42,074 nucleotides of DNA from Patescibacteria group bacterium (GTDB lineage Bacteria > Patescibacteriota > Saccharimonadia > CAILAD01 > BJGX01): positions 1 through 42,074 of the forward strand of contig SICB01000001.1 of NCBI GenBank assembly GCA_009691555.1, written 5' to 3'. The translations under genes were made by a program, and so were the position numbers. Shown piece by piece: positions 6,998-15,825 of the stretch. The stretch's first letter is position 1. The number at the start of each line of letters is the position of its first letter. The notes beneath the pieces are model-generated. The model was not told the DNA's origin. It made no database searches and saw only the letters and a list, made by a program, of their open reading frames with translations.

Positions 6998-8919
6998 GAT
7001 ATTCCGAAGGGGTCTAGATTGATTGTCCAGTACGGCTCAAGCTCTGAGGCGATATCAACTAGTATTTTACGGTTGCGGCTTTTTATTATCAAGCTCCAGA
7101 GGTGCTTCTTGCCGCGCATTGAGGGGTGCGACTTGACCGGCCCCAAAATAGTTATCGATTGTTTGCCTCTGAGTTGGGCAATTAAGGCCTGGGCTTTTTG
7201 CTGGCCGAGCTCGGGGCTTATAAAACCACACTCTAATTTTAACAGATACGAGTAAGGTGGGTAAGAGTATTTTTTGCGCAGGGCCAATTCGGATTGGTAG
7301 AAGCTCTCATAATCGTTACTAGTGATTAGCTCAAAAAATTTGTTGTCGGGGTTTTTGGTCTGGATGATCACCTCGCCACGGTCTTTGCGCCGTCCGGCTC
7401 TACCGGCCGTCTGGCTCAAAAGTTGAAAAGCTCGCTCCAGACTGTTGTAGTCGATATTGGCCAAATCGTAGTCGGCGTCGATCATACCGACCAAATGAAG
7501 GTTCTCGAGGTCCAGTCCGCGGCCAATAATTTGCGTACCGATTATGATATCGACTTTATTATTGTTGATGTCATCTAAAATCTTTTTAAATTCTTTTGGC
7601 TCGGCACTATCGCGGTCGATCCGTATAATTTTGGCTCCAGCAAACAGCTCTGAGGCTTTTTCGGCGACAGCCTTGGTACCGATACCAACCCCGCGCAAGT
7701 TGCTGCCCTCACAGCTCGGGCATTTTGCGGGAGGAGTTTGTTTGAACCCACAGACATGGCAAACCAAACGCATGCTGTCGGCGTGGAAGTGCAAATTGAC
7801 CCCGCAGTGGGGGCACTCGAAACTCTGCCCGCAGTCGTTACAAACAAATATCGGCGCCGTGCCGCGGCGGTTGAGGTAGAGCATCACGAGCTTGCGATTG
7901 GCCAAGGTTGCTTTGATGGCGGCATCTAGCTGGGGCGTGAATATCTCAGATTGTTTGTCTTTTTTAACAATCTTAATCTCTGGATGTGACGAAGTAATGG
8001 CCCGCTGCTTGAGGCTCAGCAACTGAAGCTTGCCGGCATCGGCCAAAAATCGTGTCGCAACTGAAGGCGTTGCACTTCCCAGCACCAGCTTGGCGCCCGT
8101 CAGGCTGGCGAGCTTGCCGGCCACCATCTCGGCATGGTAGCGCGGCGAGGAATCTTGTTTGTAACTCTGCTCGTGGCACTCATCGACAACTATTAGCCCC
8201 AGCTTGTGCAAGGGCATAAAGAGTGCCGAGCGCGGACCCAACACAACCATCGGCGTTTCGGCCGATTGGCTATTGCACTCCATCCAAACAGCCCGACGCT
8301 GGGCAGGGCTGAGCCCAGAGTGCGCCACAATCAGCTGATCGGCAAAATGTTTTTGAGCCCGCTCAATCATTTGATTAGTCAAAAATATCTCCGGCATTAG
8401 CATAATTGCCGACTTACCCTCGGCCAGCATTTTGGCTATCAAATGAAAGTATATTTCGGTTTTGCCCGAACCCATCACGCCCTCTAGCAGAGTTGGCCGT
8501 TCTGAGGATAAGATAGCTTGGTATATTTTTGCTTGCTCTGGCAAGAGCTCGACCAGCTTTTTGGTGGCCAGCTTGGGCTTATCAAAAACCTTGCGTGGTG
8601 TGGTGGTGGGGTTTTTGGGCAATATCAACTGCCAGGCGCTATGAGGTGCGGCGCAGTAATAATCTATTAGCCACTCGCAGAGCGCAATCAACTGCTTGGG
8701 CAAGGGAGCTATCGGCAAAACGGCATCGATGTTTTTTAGTTTGATGGCTTTTGGCGGCGCAGCCTGGCTGATGCTACTAACGATACCGACGGTCTGATTT
8801 TTGCCAAATTTAATACTCACCAAGTTTCCGGCTTGGGCCACAACCCCCTCGGCAACTCGGTAGGTGAAGGTTCGCTTCTTAGGCCCCTTATAACCAACCA
8901 CACTGACTTCGGCATACAT
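6994..8919 (-). CDS. priA: Primosomal protein N' (replication restart helicase PriA)
   Basis: PriA is a superfamily 2 3'-5' helicase that reloads the replisome at collapsed forks. It has the N-terminal DNA-binding domain, Walker A GVMGSGKTE, DECH box followed by EQSYKQDSSPRYHA, GSATPS, a zinc-binding insertion with paired Cys (CNDCGQSFECPHC, CHVCG, CPSC), and motif V/VI IIGTQIIGRGLDLENL with AGRAGR. ATG 8919 is preferred over the in-frame ATG 8943, because a TACAAT -10 box (8927-8932) lies between them and would start the mRNA at or next to 8919; this gives 641 residues. The gene heads the priA-def-fmt operon and is divergent from secD. Confidence 0.94.
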   Translation of the reverse strand: MYAEVSVVGYKGPKKRTFTYRVAEGVVAQAGNLVSIKFGKNQTVGIVSSISQAAPPKAIKLKNIDAVLPIAPLPKQLIALCEWLIDYYCAAPHSAWQLILPKNPTTTPRKVFDKPKLATKKLVELLPEQAKIYQAILSSERPTLLEGVMGSGKTEIYFHLIAKMLAEGKSAIMLMPEIFLTNQMIERAQKHFADQLIVAHSGLSPAQRRAVWMECNSQSAETPMVVLGPRSALFMPLHKLGLIVVDECHEQSYKQDSSPRYHAEMVAGKLASLTGAKLVLGSATPSVATRFLADAGKLQLLSLKQRAITSSHPEIKIVKKDKQSEIFTPQLDAAIKATLANRKLVMLYLNRRGTAPIFVCNDCGQSFECPHCGVNLHFHADSMRLVCHVCGFKQTPPAKCPSCEGSNLRGVGIGTKAVAEKASELFAGAKIIRIDRDSAEPKEFKKILDDINNNKVDIIIGTQIIGRGLDLENLHLVGMIDADYDLANIDYNSLERAFQLLSQTAGRAGRRKDRGEVIIQTKNPDNKFFELITSNDYESFYQSELALRKKYSYPPYSYLLKLECGFISPELGQQKAQALIAQLRGKQSITILGPVKSHPSMRGKKHLWSLIIKSRNRKILVDIASELEPYWTINLDPFGIS

Positions 8920-8926
8920 ACCATCT

Positions 8927-8932
8927 ATTGTA
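8927..8932 (-). promoter_or_regulatory. -10 box of priA operon
   Basis: TACAAT on the minus strand, 7 nt before ATG 8919. No strong -35 is visible. A leaderless transcript is implied. Confidence 0.5.
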
Positions 8933-8953
8933 CCCCAGCCCAAGATTATTTGC

Positions 8954-8982
8954 TTTACAATCAGTCTTATCTAATCAATAAT
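8954..8982 (+). promoter_or_regulatory. Promoter of secDF
   Basis: TTTACA (8954-8959) and AATAAT (8977-8982) with a 17-bp spacer, 8 nt before the secD ATG. It is divergent from the priA promoter within about 60 bp. Confidence 0.55.
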
Positions 8983-8990
8983 GGTAGGTA

Positions 8991-10286
8991 ATGAAATTAA
9001 GCACAAAACTATATTTGATTGCCGCACTACTGGTCGTTCTTGTATTGCTGGCGCTACCCAGAGAAGACAAAATATTCTCGGCACTTGGCATCAAAGATAC
9101 CAGCCTCAAGCTGCGCCTCGGCCTGGACCTTCAGGGCGGTGCCAGCCTCACCTACCAGGCTGATTTGTCGAAGGTCTCGGCTCAAGACAAAGCCAAAGCC
9201 ATCGATGGGGTTATAAATGTCATCAACAAGCGTGTCAATTCCACCGGTACATCTGAGGTTGTGGTGCAAACATCCGGTATCGATCGAGTCAGCGTTCAGC
9301 TGCCTGGAGTAAAAGATGTCGATCAAGCAATCGGTCTCATCGGCAAGACCGCCCAACTGCAGTTTTTATCGGTTAGCCCCGAGGGCATTCCCGAAGACAC
9401 CGATATTAAGGCCGAAGACCTCGAGAGCGCCACAGCCGATATTAATATCGATAACGGCCAGCCTATCATATCTTTCCAGATGAAAGGTAGCGCCACCCAG
9501 AGATTCGCCGAGCTCACCAAGAATATCAACCGCCAGGGCGGTCGACTGCTGATAATTCTTGACAACGAACCGCTTTTTAACGGCACTGTCTCGACCCCTA
9601 TTACCGACGGCAAAGGGCAGATGTCGGGCTTTAAGGACTTAAAGGACGCCAAAGAAACTTCGCTGCTACTCAACGCCGGAGCTCTGCCAGTGCCTATTAG
9701 CCTAGTCGAGCAACGTGCGGTCGGAGCTAGCCTGGGGCAAGAATCCATTCAGCGCAGCTTATTTGCAGGCCTCATTGGCCTGGTTGCAGTACTAGTATTT
9801 ATGATTGCCTACTACCGCCTGGCAGGCCTGGTTGCTGCGGCAGCCCTGATCATCTACACTCTCATAACCATCGATATCTTTAAGCTTTCAGGCATCACCC
9901 AGTCGCCAATTGTTTTAACACTTGCGGGCATTGCCGGCTTCGTTTTGAGCATCGGAATGGCGGTCGATGCCAATATTCTAATATTTGAGCGTATGAAAGA
10001 AGAAATCCGTGCCGGCAGCTCGGTCGCTGTGGCGATGGACACTGGTTTCAAGCGGGCTTGGTCGAGCATTAGGGATTCAAATGTATCTACGCTAATTACC
10101 TGTACGATACTCTACATCTCTGGTATTCCGGTCATCAAAGGCTTCGCCATCACACTAGCAATTGGAGTGATAGTTAGCATGTTTACAGCCATCACGATAT
10201 CTAAGACCTTCATGCAAGCCGTGGTGCAAACCAAAATCGGCTCCAAGCCAAGCTCGTACCGTATCAAGGAGGAGACTATCCAATGA
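8991..10286 (+). CDS. secD: Protein translocase subunit SecD
   Basis: SecD with SecF uses the proton gradient to help pull proteins out of the SecYEG channel. The 431-residue protein has an N-terminal helix (residues 7-23), the D1 motif LGLDLQGGASL (43-53), a large external domain and five C-terminal helices containing GMAVDANILIFERMKEE and FKRAWSSIRDSNVSTLIT. It is much shorter than E. coli SecD (615), as is common in compact genomes. The 3' end overlaps secF by 4 bp, and AAGGAGG for secF lies inside the secD end. Confidence 0.96.
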   Translation: MKLSTKLYLIAALLVVLVLLALPREDKIFSALGIKDTSLKLRLGLDLQGGASLTYQADLSKVSAQDKAKAIDGVINVINKRVNSTGTSEVVVQTSGIDRVSVQLPGVKDVDQAIGLIGKTAQLQFLSVSPEGIPEDTDIKAEDLESATADINIDNGQPIISFQMKGSATQRFAELTKNINRQGGRLLIILDNEPLFNGTVSTPITDGKGQMSGFKDLKDAKETSLLLNAGALPVPISLVEQRAVGASLGQESIQRSLFAGLIGLVAVLVFMIAYYRLAGLVAAAALIIYTLITIDIFKLSGITQSPIVLTLAGIAGFVLSIGMAVDANILIFERMKEEIRAGSSVAVAMDTGFKRAWSSIRDSNVSTLITCTILYISGIPVIKGFAITLAIGVIVSMFTAITISKTFMQAVVQTKIGSKPSSYRIKEETIQ

Positions 10287-11194
10287 ACATCATCGGCAGG
10301 CGTAAACTATGGTTTATAATTTCGATACTATTGGTCTTGCCAGGAACAATCGCTCTAATTGTCTGGGGACTAAAGCCCGGCATAGACTTTACAGGCGGTC
10401 AAGAACTTGAAATCTCGGGGCAGGCCACGCAAACCCAGCTATATGATATAGTTGCAAAAGTCGGGGTCAAAGATATCACCGTAACAACCAGTGGTAGTGA
10501 CAGGCTAATTGTGCGCTACAGCGACCAAGGGCTCGATAAAGAGCTTGGCGACTCCCAGCAAATTAGACAAAACATCAAGGTCTTACTGGCCCAGCAAAAC
10601 CTCACCGAAACTTCATTTAGCTCAGTCGGGCCGGCCGTTAGTCGCGATATTACCAGAAGCGCAATTCTAGGAGTCGCAATGGCTTCGCTAGCGATATTAC
10701 TATATATTGCCTTCGCTTTTCGCAACACGCCGCCCCCCGTTAGCCCCTGGAGCTTCGGTGCTACGGCGCTTATTGCTCTTTTGCACGACGCCCTATTTGT
10801 GCTCGGCAGCTTCGCTATTTTAGGACACTTCTTTGGAGTCCAGGTTGATGCCTTGTTCGTGACGGCTCTCTTAACGACCATTGGCTTCTCGGTGCACGAT
10901 ACGATTGTGGTTTATGACAGAATCCGCGAAAACCTCCGACGCCTCAATAAGCCTTTCGAAGAGATCGTCAATATCTCTATTAACGAAACACTGGCTCGCT
11001 CACTCAATACCTCTATCACGGTAATTATAGTACTACTGGCATTTTACCTATTTGGTGGTGAGTCCATCAAACTCTTTATACTAGCCTTACTACTTGGTAT
11101 TGTGTCTGGTACTTTCTCTTCAATCTTTAATGCCTCACCACTCTTGGTGGTTTATAATAACTGGAAAATCAAAAAAGCCAAAGCTACTAAATAG
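10283..11194 (+). CDS. secF: Protein translocase subunit SecF
   Basis: SecF partner of SecD. It shows the first helix (residues 8-30), signature KPGIDFTGGQELEI (31-44), the external domain, and five further helices with FSVHDTIVVYDRIREN and the typical NETLARSLNTSITV. A strong ribosome binding site (AAGGAGGAG, about 10266-10274) is followed by ATG overlapping the secD stop. The last 8 bp overlap the convergent zinc-ribbon gene. Confidence 0.96.
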   Translation: MNIIGRRKLWFIISILLVLPGTIALIVWGLKPGIDFTGGQELEISGQATQTQLYDIVAKVGVKDITVTTSGSDRLIVRYSDQGLDKELGDSQQIRQNIKVLLAQQNLTETSFSSVGPAVSRDITRSAILGVAMASLAILLYIAFAFRNTPPPVSPWSFGATALIALLHDALFVLGSFAILGHFFGVQVDALFVTALLTTIGFSVHDTIVVYDRIRENLRRLNKPFEEIVNISINETLARSLNTSITVIIVLLAFYLFGGESIKLFILALLLGIVSGTFSSIFNASPLLVVYNNWKIKKAKATK

Positions 11195-11702
11195 TTACTG
11201 CGCCGACGGTGAGCATGTAGGCTATAAAGAAGGCTGCCAGCAGCACCATCACAATGAGGCCTACCAAAATCCAGGTCGATGAGTTGTTTTTGGCAATCAT
11301 CGGCGCAAGAATTACATCATCTGCCGGTGTCGGACTCTGGTTATTGGCAGGGCCACTAGAGTCTAGGATGCCACTGATACATTGGATACCATCAACCCCA
11401 GAGCTGGGCTCGTGGCTATGGGGTGGAGGCAATTCTGGTACCATCAGCCTTTTTAGGGTGGCCTGAAGCTTATTGTCGGGTAATACGCGACTACTAGCCT
11501 CGCTTGGTTGGCCGGGTAGGGGGTTAGCGATATGCACAGGCATCGGCGACGGATTAGAGAGATGCACGGGCATTGGCGACGGGTTAGCGGGCATCAGGCC
11601 GGTATCGGTGTAAAAGCGCTGTACGCCCCCGCAATTAGAGCACAAATAGCCCACCAAGCTTGGTGTCATAGTCGAATTGCATTCTGGGCAGTATCTATCC
11701 AT
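11187..11702 (-). CDS. Zinc-ribbon protein with Pro-rich repeat linker and C-terminal membrane anchor
   Basis: No known function. The protein begins with a zinc ribbon (CPEC at residues 5-8, CSNCG at 21-25). A Pro/Ser-rich segment contains two near-identical units NPSPMPVH(L/I) (about 39-57), then a linker, and one hydrophobic helix near the C-terminus (STWILVGLIVMVLLAAFFIAY). Topology is probably zinc ribbon and linker in the cytoplasm, with a tail anchor. Similar zinc-ribbon plus single-helix proteins are common in CPR genomes and remain uncharacterised. It lies convergent with secF, overlapping it by 8 bp. Confidence 0.7.
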   Translation of the reverse strand: MDRYCPECNSTMTPSLVGYLCSNCGGVQRFYTDTGLMPANPSPMPVHLSNPSPMPVHIANPLPGQPSEASSRVLPDNKLQATLKRLMVPELPPPHSHEPSSGVDGIQCISGILDSSGPANNQSPTPADDVILAPMIAKNNSSTWILVGLIVMVLLAAFFIAYMLTVGAVTI

Positions 11703-11811
11703 TCATGTGTTTTTTATTATGCTAATAATTTTAACACAAAAGTTATGCTTCAAAAAGTGTTGTTATTTTTACCGAGTTGTTATAAACTAGTATCAACAGA
11801 GGTAAAAACAA

Positions 11812-12084
11812 ATGTTGCAGTATTTCATCACTTCCAAGACCAGACGCAAGATAGTTACGCTTTTTAGTAAGTATCCAGATTATCGCGTTCATATCCGGGG
11901 GTTAGCAAAAATTACCAGAGAAGATCCCGGCAACATCAGCCGAGAGCTAGCAAGGCTCGAAAAAATCGGCTACCTAAAGGCCTACAAAGATGCCAACACC
12001 AAGGTCTATGGAGTCAATCAAAACTTCATTTTATTTAAGGATTTGCAGAGCATGGTGCTAAAGACATCCAACAAGAGGTCGTGA
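11812..12084 (+). CDS. Small winged helix-turn-helix regulator
   Basis: This 90-residue protein is nearly all a winged-helix domain: helix 1 TSKTRRKIVTLFSKYP, helix 2 VHIRGLAKIT, recognition helix DPGNISRELARLEKIG, then the wing YLKAYKDANTKVYGVN. It resembles ArsR/MarR-type DNA-binding folds; there are no Cys metal ligands, so metal sensing is unlikely. A TATAAA -10 (about 11781) and AGAGG before the ATG support expression. A loose inverted repeat (AACAC...GTGTT, about 11735-11757) upstream could be its own operator. The target is unknown. Confidence 0.75.
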   Translation: MLQYFITSKTRRKIVTLFSKYPDYRVHIRGLAKITREDPGNISRELARLEKIGYLKAYKDANTKVYGVNQNFILFKDLQSMVLKTSNKRS

Positions 12085-12150
12085 TGTAGGGTGCTTCCGA
12101 GGACAGAAAATAAAAACAAAAAATAAAAAACAAAAGAGAGGTAGAAAAAA

Positions 12151-12324
12151 ATGAAACAAATACAAAAAATAATTAAAACAGTCCGCTATCGAGACTTTAT
12201 ATTTGCCAAGCAATCCAAGCTCGACGACACCGAGCGATTTTTGCAAGAGGGTCGTAGGCAGTATGTTGCTAGTGTGCCCGCTGGCTTCAAGGCCAGATCT
12301 GGCTCAGACTTTTTTATGCAATAA
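12151..12324 (+). CDS. Small basic hypothetical protein (57 aa)
   Basis: An ATG preceded by a purine-rich GAGAGG ribosome binding site (about 12136-12141) opens a 57-codon frame ending TAA. The product is basic, with Lys/Arg-rich helical N-terminal half (MKQIQKIIKTVRYRDFIFAK) and a C-terminal segment RRQYVASVPAGFK. I do not recognise the family. It lies 66 bp after the winged-helix gene on the same strand and may form an operon with it. Normal codon use and the RBS support a real gene, but its short length leaves doubt. Confidence 0.5.
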   Translation: MKQIQKIIKTVRYRDFIFAKQSKLDDTERFLQEGRRQYVASVPAGFKARSGSDFFMQ

Positions 12325-12377
12325 TTTTTTTGTAGGCTACTTTCGTATTTTAGACTGATATAGTTTAGACTAGGTTT

Positions 12378-14057
12378 ATGCAGAAAATACTTTGGGATAG
12401 CTCGTCGGCTATTGAGCTCTCTAGCGAGTCCAGCATCACAAACCAGCTTCTTAAAAAGCGCGGCCTAACCTCCGCTCAGGCCGAGACTTTTTTGAAACCA
12501 GATTACGACAAGGGCCTGACCGACCCATTTGTGCTATCGGGTATGACCAAGGCCGTGGCCAGAATCGTTCGGGCAGTCAACAAAAAAGAAAAAATTGTAA
12601 TCTATGGCGATTACGACATCGACGGCCTGAGCTCCTCGGCGCTTCTCTATGACGCCTTTATGGCGATGGGAGTAAAGGTATCGCTCTATATTCCAGATAG
12701 GTTCGAAGAAGGCTACGGACTCAACTCTAGTGCCATCGAAAAACTCAAGAAACAACAAAACGACTTAATTATTACGGTCGATTGTGGTACTACGGCTCAT
12801 CTTCAGGCTAAAACAGCCAAAGATGTCGGTATCGATTTGATTATTACCGACCACCACGAGCCAGACGGCGGCGCACCAAAGGGAATTGTAGCTTGTGTCA
12901 ATCCGAAACTCGACAAAGATAGCCCGCTGCGCGATTTGGCAGGTGTCGGAGTGGCATTTTATTTGGTGCGGGCGATTGCTATAAAAACCCAGCTAATCGA
13001 TGCCGGACAAGAGAAGTGGCTACTAGATTTGGTGGCTCTTGGTACAATTTGCGATGTCGTTCCGCTGACTAACGATAATAGAGTTTTGGCGAGCTACGGG
13101 CTTAAAGTGCTCAGGAAGACCCGCCGCCTAGGGCTGATAGCTTTGGCCGATAGCTGCGCGATGGATATTGAATCCGCCAGCGAGACAGATTTGGGTTTCA
13201 AGATTGGCCCTAGGCTCAATGCGGCCGGACGCCTAGCTCATGCCAAAAAGGCACTTGACTTGCTAACCAGCAGCGATGCCGTGCAGGCCAAGGCAATCGC
13301 TCTAGAGCTAGGAGAGCTCAACGCCACCAGGCAAGAGGACACCAAAAATATCTTGGCTGGCTGTATTGAGCAAGCCAAAGAGTATAAAAAAGAGCCAATT
13401 TTGGTGCTTTCGAGCCCCGACTGGTCACACGGGGTGGTCGGTATAGTAGCCAGTAAAATATCTGAAAAATGGCACAAGCCGACCATAATTTTGCAGGAAC
13501 TAGGCGAACTATCGAAAGGTTCGGCCCGGAGCTATGGCTCATTTGATATCATAGCAGCCATTCGTAGCTGCGAAGGGTTTTTAGAGAGCTGCGGTGGGCA
13601 CAGCTTTGCGGCTGGCCTAAAACTTCGGACCGATCGAATCCAAGAGCTGCGCTATCGGATCAATCAGTATGCCATAGCCAATATGGACGCCAAGAATAAT
13701 TTTAAAACAATCCAAATTGGTATCAACCTGACTGCTAGCGGCGCCAATATTGCCCTGTACGACGAAATCAATAAACTAGCTCCCTTTGGTAGCGCCAACA
13801 AAAAACCGCACTTACACTCAATATATGTCGTGGAGCAAGTCAGGCTGGTCGGTAGCGACGCCTCGCACCTCAGGCTGCAGCTGGTTGACTCAGCTGGAGG
13901 CAAGCACACTGCAATTGGCTTTAGTATGGCTAGCGCCTACCGCTGGCTAGAAACAGGCCAAACAATCGAACTAGTCTTTGCGCTCTCCGAAAATATTTGG
14001 CAAAACCGTCGCAACCACCAATTAGAGATAATTGATATTAAGCTTTACGAACACTAA
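12378..14057 (+). CDS. recJ: Single-stranded-DNA-specific exonuclease RecJ
   Basis: RecJ degrades single-stranded DNA 5'-3' in recombination and mismatch repair. The 559-residue protein has the DHH-family motifs GDYDIDG (77-83), VDCGTT (134-139) and DHH (158-160), followed by the DHHA1 domain with SHGVVGIVASKI and GGHSFAAGL, and a C-terminal OB domain. A TATAGT or TAGACT -10 lies 6-13 nt before the ATG, so the leader is very short or absent. It is a complete-length member. Confidence 0.95.
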   Translation: MQKILWDSSSAIELSSESSITNQLLKKRGLTSAQAETFLKPDYDKGLTDPFVLSGMTKAVARIVRAVNKKEKIVIYGDYDIDGLSSSALLYDAFMAMGVKVSLYIPDRFEEGYGLNSSAIEKLKKQQNDLIITVDCGTTAHLQAKTAKDVGIDLIITDHHEPDGGAPKGIVACVNPKLDKDSPLRDLAGVGVAFYLVRAIAIKTQLIDAGQEKWLLDLVALGTICDVVPLTNDNRVLASYGLKVLRKTRRLGLIALADSCAMDIESASETDLGFKIGPRLNAAGRLAHAKKALDLLTSSDAVQAKAIALELGELNATRQEDTKNILAGCIEQAKEYKKEPILVLSSPDWSHGVVGIVASKISEKWHKPTIILQELGELSKGSARSYGSFDIIAAIRSCEGFLESCGGHSFAAGLKLRTDRIQELRYRINQYAIANMDAKNNFKTIQIGINLTASGANIALYDEINKLAPFGSANKKPHLHSIYVVEQVRLVGSDASHLRLQLVDSAGGKHTAIGFSMASAYRWLETGQTIELVFALSENIWQNRRNHQLEIIDIKLYEH

Positions 14058-14081
14058 AATTGTTCTTTAGTGTTGAACAAT
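14051..14081. other. Two overlapping, mutually exclusive hairpins after recJ
   Basis: ACACTAAA (14051-14058) pairs with TTTAGTGT (14066-14073), or ATTGTTC (14059-14065) pairs with GAACAAT (14075-14081). Both cannot form at once. There is no U-tract, so terminator activity is doubtful. The rest of the recJ-hisS gap is AT-rich with no further feature except the hisS promoter. Confidence 0.4.
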
Positions 14082-14252
14082 GCAGTTGCAACATACATAA
14101 TCAATCTGATAATAGCGCGAACTGGTAGTCTGTATTAATACAATAAAGTACTCAAAAAAAATATTACAGATAGCAACTACATATTGTATCTGTTAATGTG
14201 ATATTAAATAAATTGTTCAGTTTGTTTATTTGTTGAATTGCTTATTTGTCGC

Positions 14253-14258
14253 TAAAAT
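14253..14258 (+). promoter_or_regulatory. -10 box of hisS
   Basis: TAAAAT ends 6 nt before the hisS ATG, with TTGTTG as a possible -35 at 14230-14235 (17-bp spacer). This implies a leaderless mRNA. Confidence 0.5.
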
Positions 14259-14264
14259 ATAACT

Positions 14265-15533
14265 ATGTCAGAAATAAAGTACCAAAAGCCTCGTGGTATG
14301 CAAGATATCTTGCCGGCCGATCAACTGCTCTGGTCTCGTATCGTGGAGGCCTATGTCGATATCTGCCAATCTGCTGGGGTCGATAAGATATCAACTCCGA
14401 TCATCGAATCGACCGCGCTTTTCACGATGGCCGTCGGTGAAGAAACAGAAGTCGTCAGTAAAGAGATGTACAGCTTTAGCGATCGCTCCGACAACAGCCT
14501 AACGCTCAAGCCAGAGAGCACTGCCGGTGTTGTTCGGGCTTATATTGAAAACGGCATGAATAGCCTTCCAAAACCCGTCGAGCTGTATTATATTGAGCCA
14601 CACTTCAGGTACGAGAGGCCACAGGCCGGACGCTATCGTCAGCATCACCAGCTCGGTATCGAAATATTTGGCGACTCAACAGTTAGCAGTGATGTGCATG
14701 TCATTGGTCTGGGAGTTAGGCTTTTTAACCGTCTTGGAATCAATCAACAGGTAGCAATTAATAGCATCGGCTCGTCTGAGGACCGCCGGAAATACATCGA
14801 AGTCTTACAGGCGTACTTCAAGAAGTACCTGAATGATTTGCCAGAAATAAACAAGAGACAACTCAAAACCAATCCGCTACGTATTCTCGATAGCAAAGAG
14901 CCAGCCGTAATTCGGCTTATCGAAGACTCACCACATATCCTAGACTATCTGTCTCCAGAGTCTTCGGCTCGATTTGCCAAGATTTTGGAGCTACTAGAAA
15001 ATTGCGGAATACAATATCAGCTCAATAGCCGCCTGGTGAGGGGCCTGGATTACTACAATGACACCGTTTTTGAATTTGTTACCGAAAACGAATCTTCAGG
15101 CGATAGTATTGGTGGAGGTGGACGATACGACACCCTCGTGAAACGCATGGGTGGAGTCGAAACACCGGCTGTCGGTATGGGTATCGGTATCGAAAGAATC
15201 AAGCTCGAGCTGGAGCGCATGGGTACTATTCCAAGTGTAACGCCACCCGATATATTCGTTGTGGCGATTGGCAAAGATGCGTCTGACACGGCTCAGGTAG
15301 TGCGCGAGATGTTGCTCAATGAAGGCTTTAAGGTTAGGGCTAATTTCTCTAAAAAGTCGATGGCCGACCAGCTGGCCCTAGCTAACAAGTGCCAGGCCAA
15401 ATACGCCGTAGTTATCGGCGACCGCGAGGCCAAACTCAAAGAGGTAATCATTAAAGACCTGGCGAGCGGTAATCAGCAGGTCGATAAACAAGACAAACTT
15501 GTCGAAACCCTTAAGATGATGACTGGCTCTTGA
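14265..15533 (+). CDS. hisS: Histidyl-tRNA synthetase
   Basis: Class II synthetase charging tRNA-His. The 422-residue protein has YQKPRGMQDILP at the start (motif RGxxD), motif 2 with HFRYERPQAGRYRQHHQLGIE, the histidine-A motif RGLDYYNDTVFEF, GGGGRYD, motif 3 GMGIGIERI, and a C-terminal anticodon-binding domain. Length is ordinary. It ends just upstream of the rpsU promoter, whose -35 overlaps the stop region. Confidence 0.97.
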   Translation: MSEIKYQKPRGMQDILPADQLLWSRIVEAYVDICQSAGVDKISTPIIESTALFTMAVGEETEVVSKEMYSFSDRSDNSLTLKPESTAGVVRAYIENGMNSLPKPVELYYIEPHFRYERPQAGRYRQHHQLGIEIFGDSTVSSDVHVIGLGVRLFNRLGINQQVAINSIGSSEDRRKYIEVLQAYFKKYLNDLPEINKRQLKTNPLRILDSKEPAVIRLIEDSPHILDYLSPESSARFAKILELLENCGIQYQLNSRLVRGLDYYNDTVFEFVTENESSGDSIGGGGRYDTLVKRMGGVETPAVGMGIGIERIKLELERMGTIPSVTPPDIFVVAIGKDASDTAQVVREMLLNEGFKVRANFSKKSMADQLALANKCQAKYAVVIGDREAKLKEVIIKDLASGNQQVDKQDKLVETLKMMTGS

Positions 15534-15558
15534 GTTTTTGGGCGTTTTCAGATATAAT
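15530..15558 (+). promoter_or_regulatory. Promoter of the rpsU operon
   Basis: TTGAGT (15530-15535) and TATAAT (15553-15558) with a 17-bp spacer. The predicted leader is about 50 nt and contains the AAAGGAG ribosome binding site (15602-15608). Confidence 0.65.
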
Positions 15559-15615
15559 TATACGGATTTAAAAATATTTTAATAACTTACAATCAATAAT
15601 TTAAAGGAGCATCAA

Positions 15616-15825
15616 TTGTTACAAGTTACAAGAAAAGACGACGAATCGGTAGAGAACCTAGTAAGACGCTTTAATAAAAAGGTCATCCAATCTGGTATAT
15701 TGACCACTGCGCGCCAAAGAAAGTATTTTCAAAAGCCGATATCAAAGACCGAGGCACGAGTAGTTGCCATCCGAAAACGAGCTCGTAAAGAGCAGAAAAT
15801 GCGCGAACTAATCGGTACAAGATAG
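15616..15825 (+). CDS. rpsU: Ribosomal protein bS21
   Basis: Small basic 30S protein of 69 residues with the S21 pattern VENLVRRFNKKVIQSGILTTARQRKYF followed by a basic tail. It starts with TTG at 15616, 7 nt after AAAGGAG; no ATG fits. It heads an apparent operon rpsU-yqeY-ybeY-dgkA-adk-map with minimal gaps, and its TAG stop shares one base with the next start (TAGTG). Confidence 0.92.
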   Translation: MLQVTRKDDESVENLVRRFNKKVIQSGILTTARQRKYFQKPISKTEARVVAIRKRARKEQKMRELIGTR

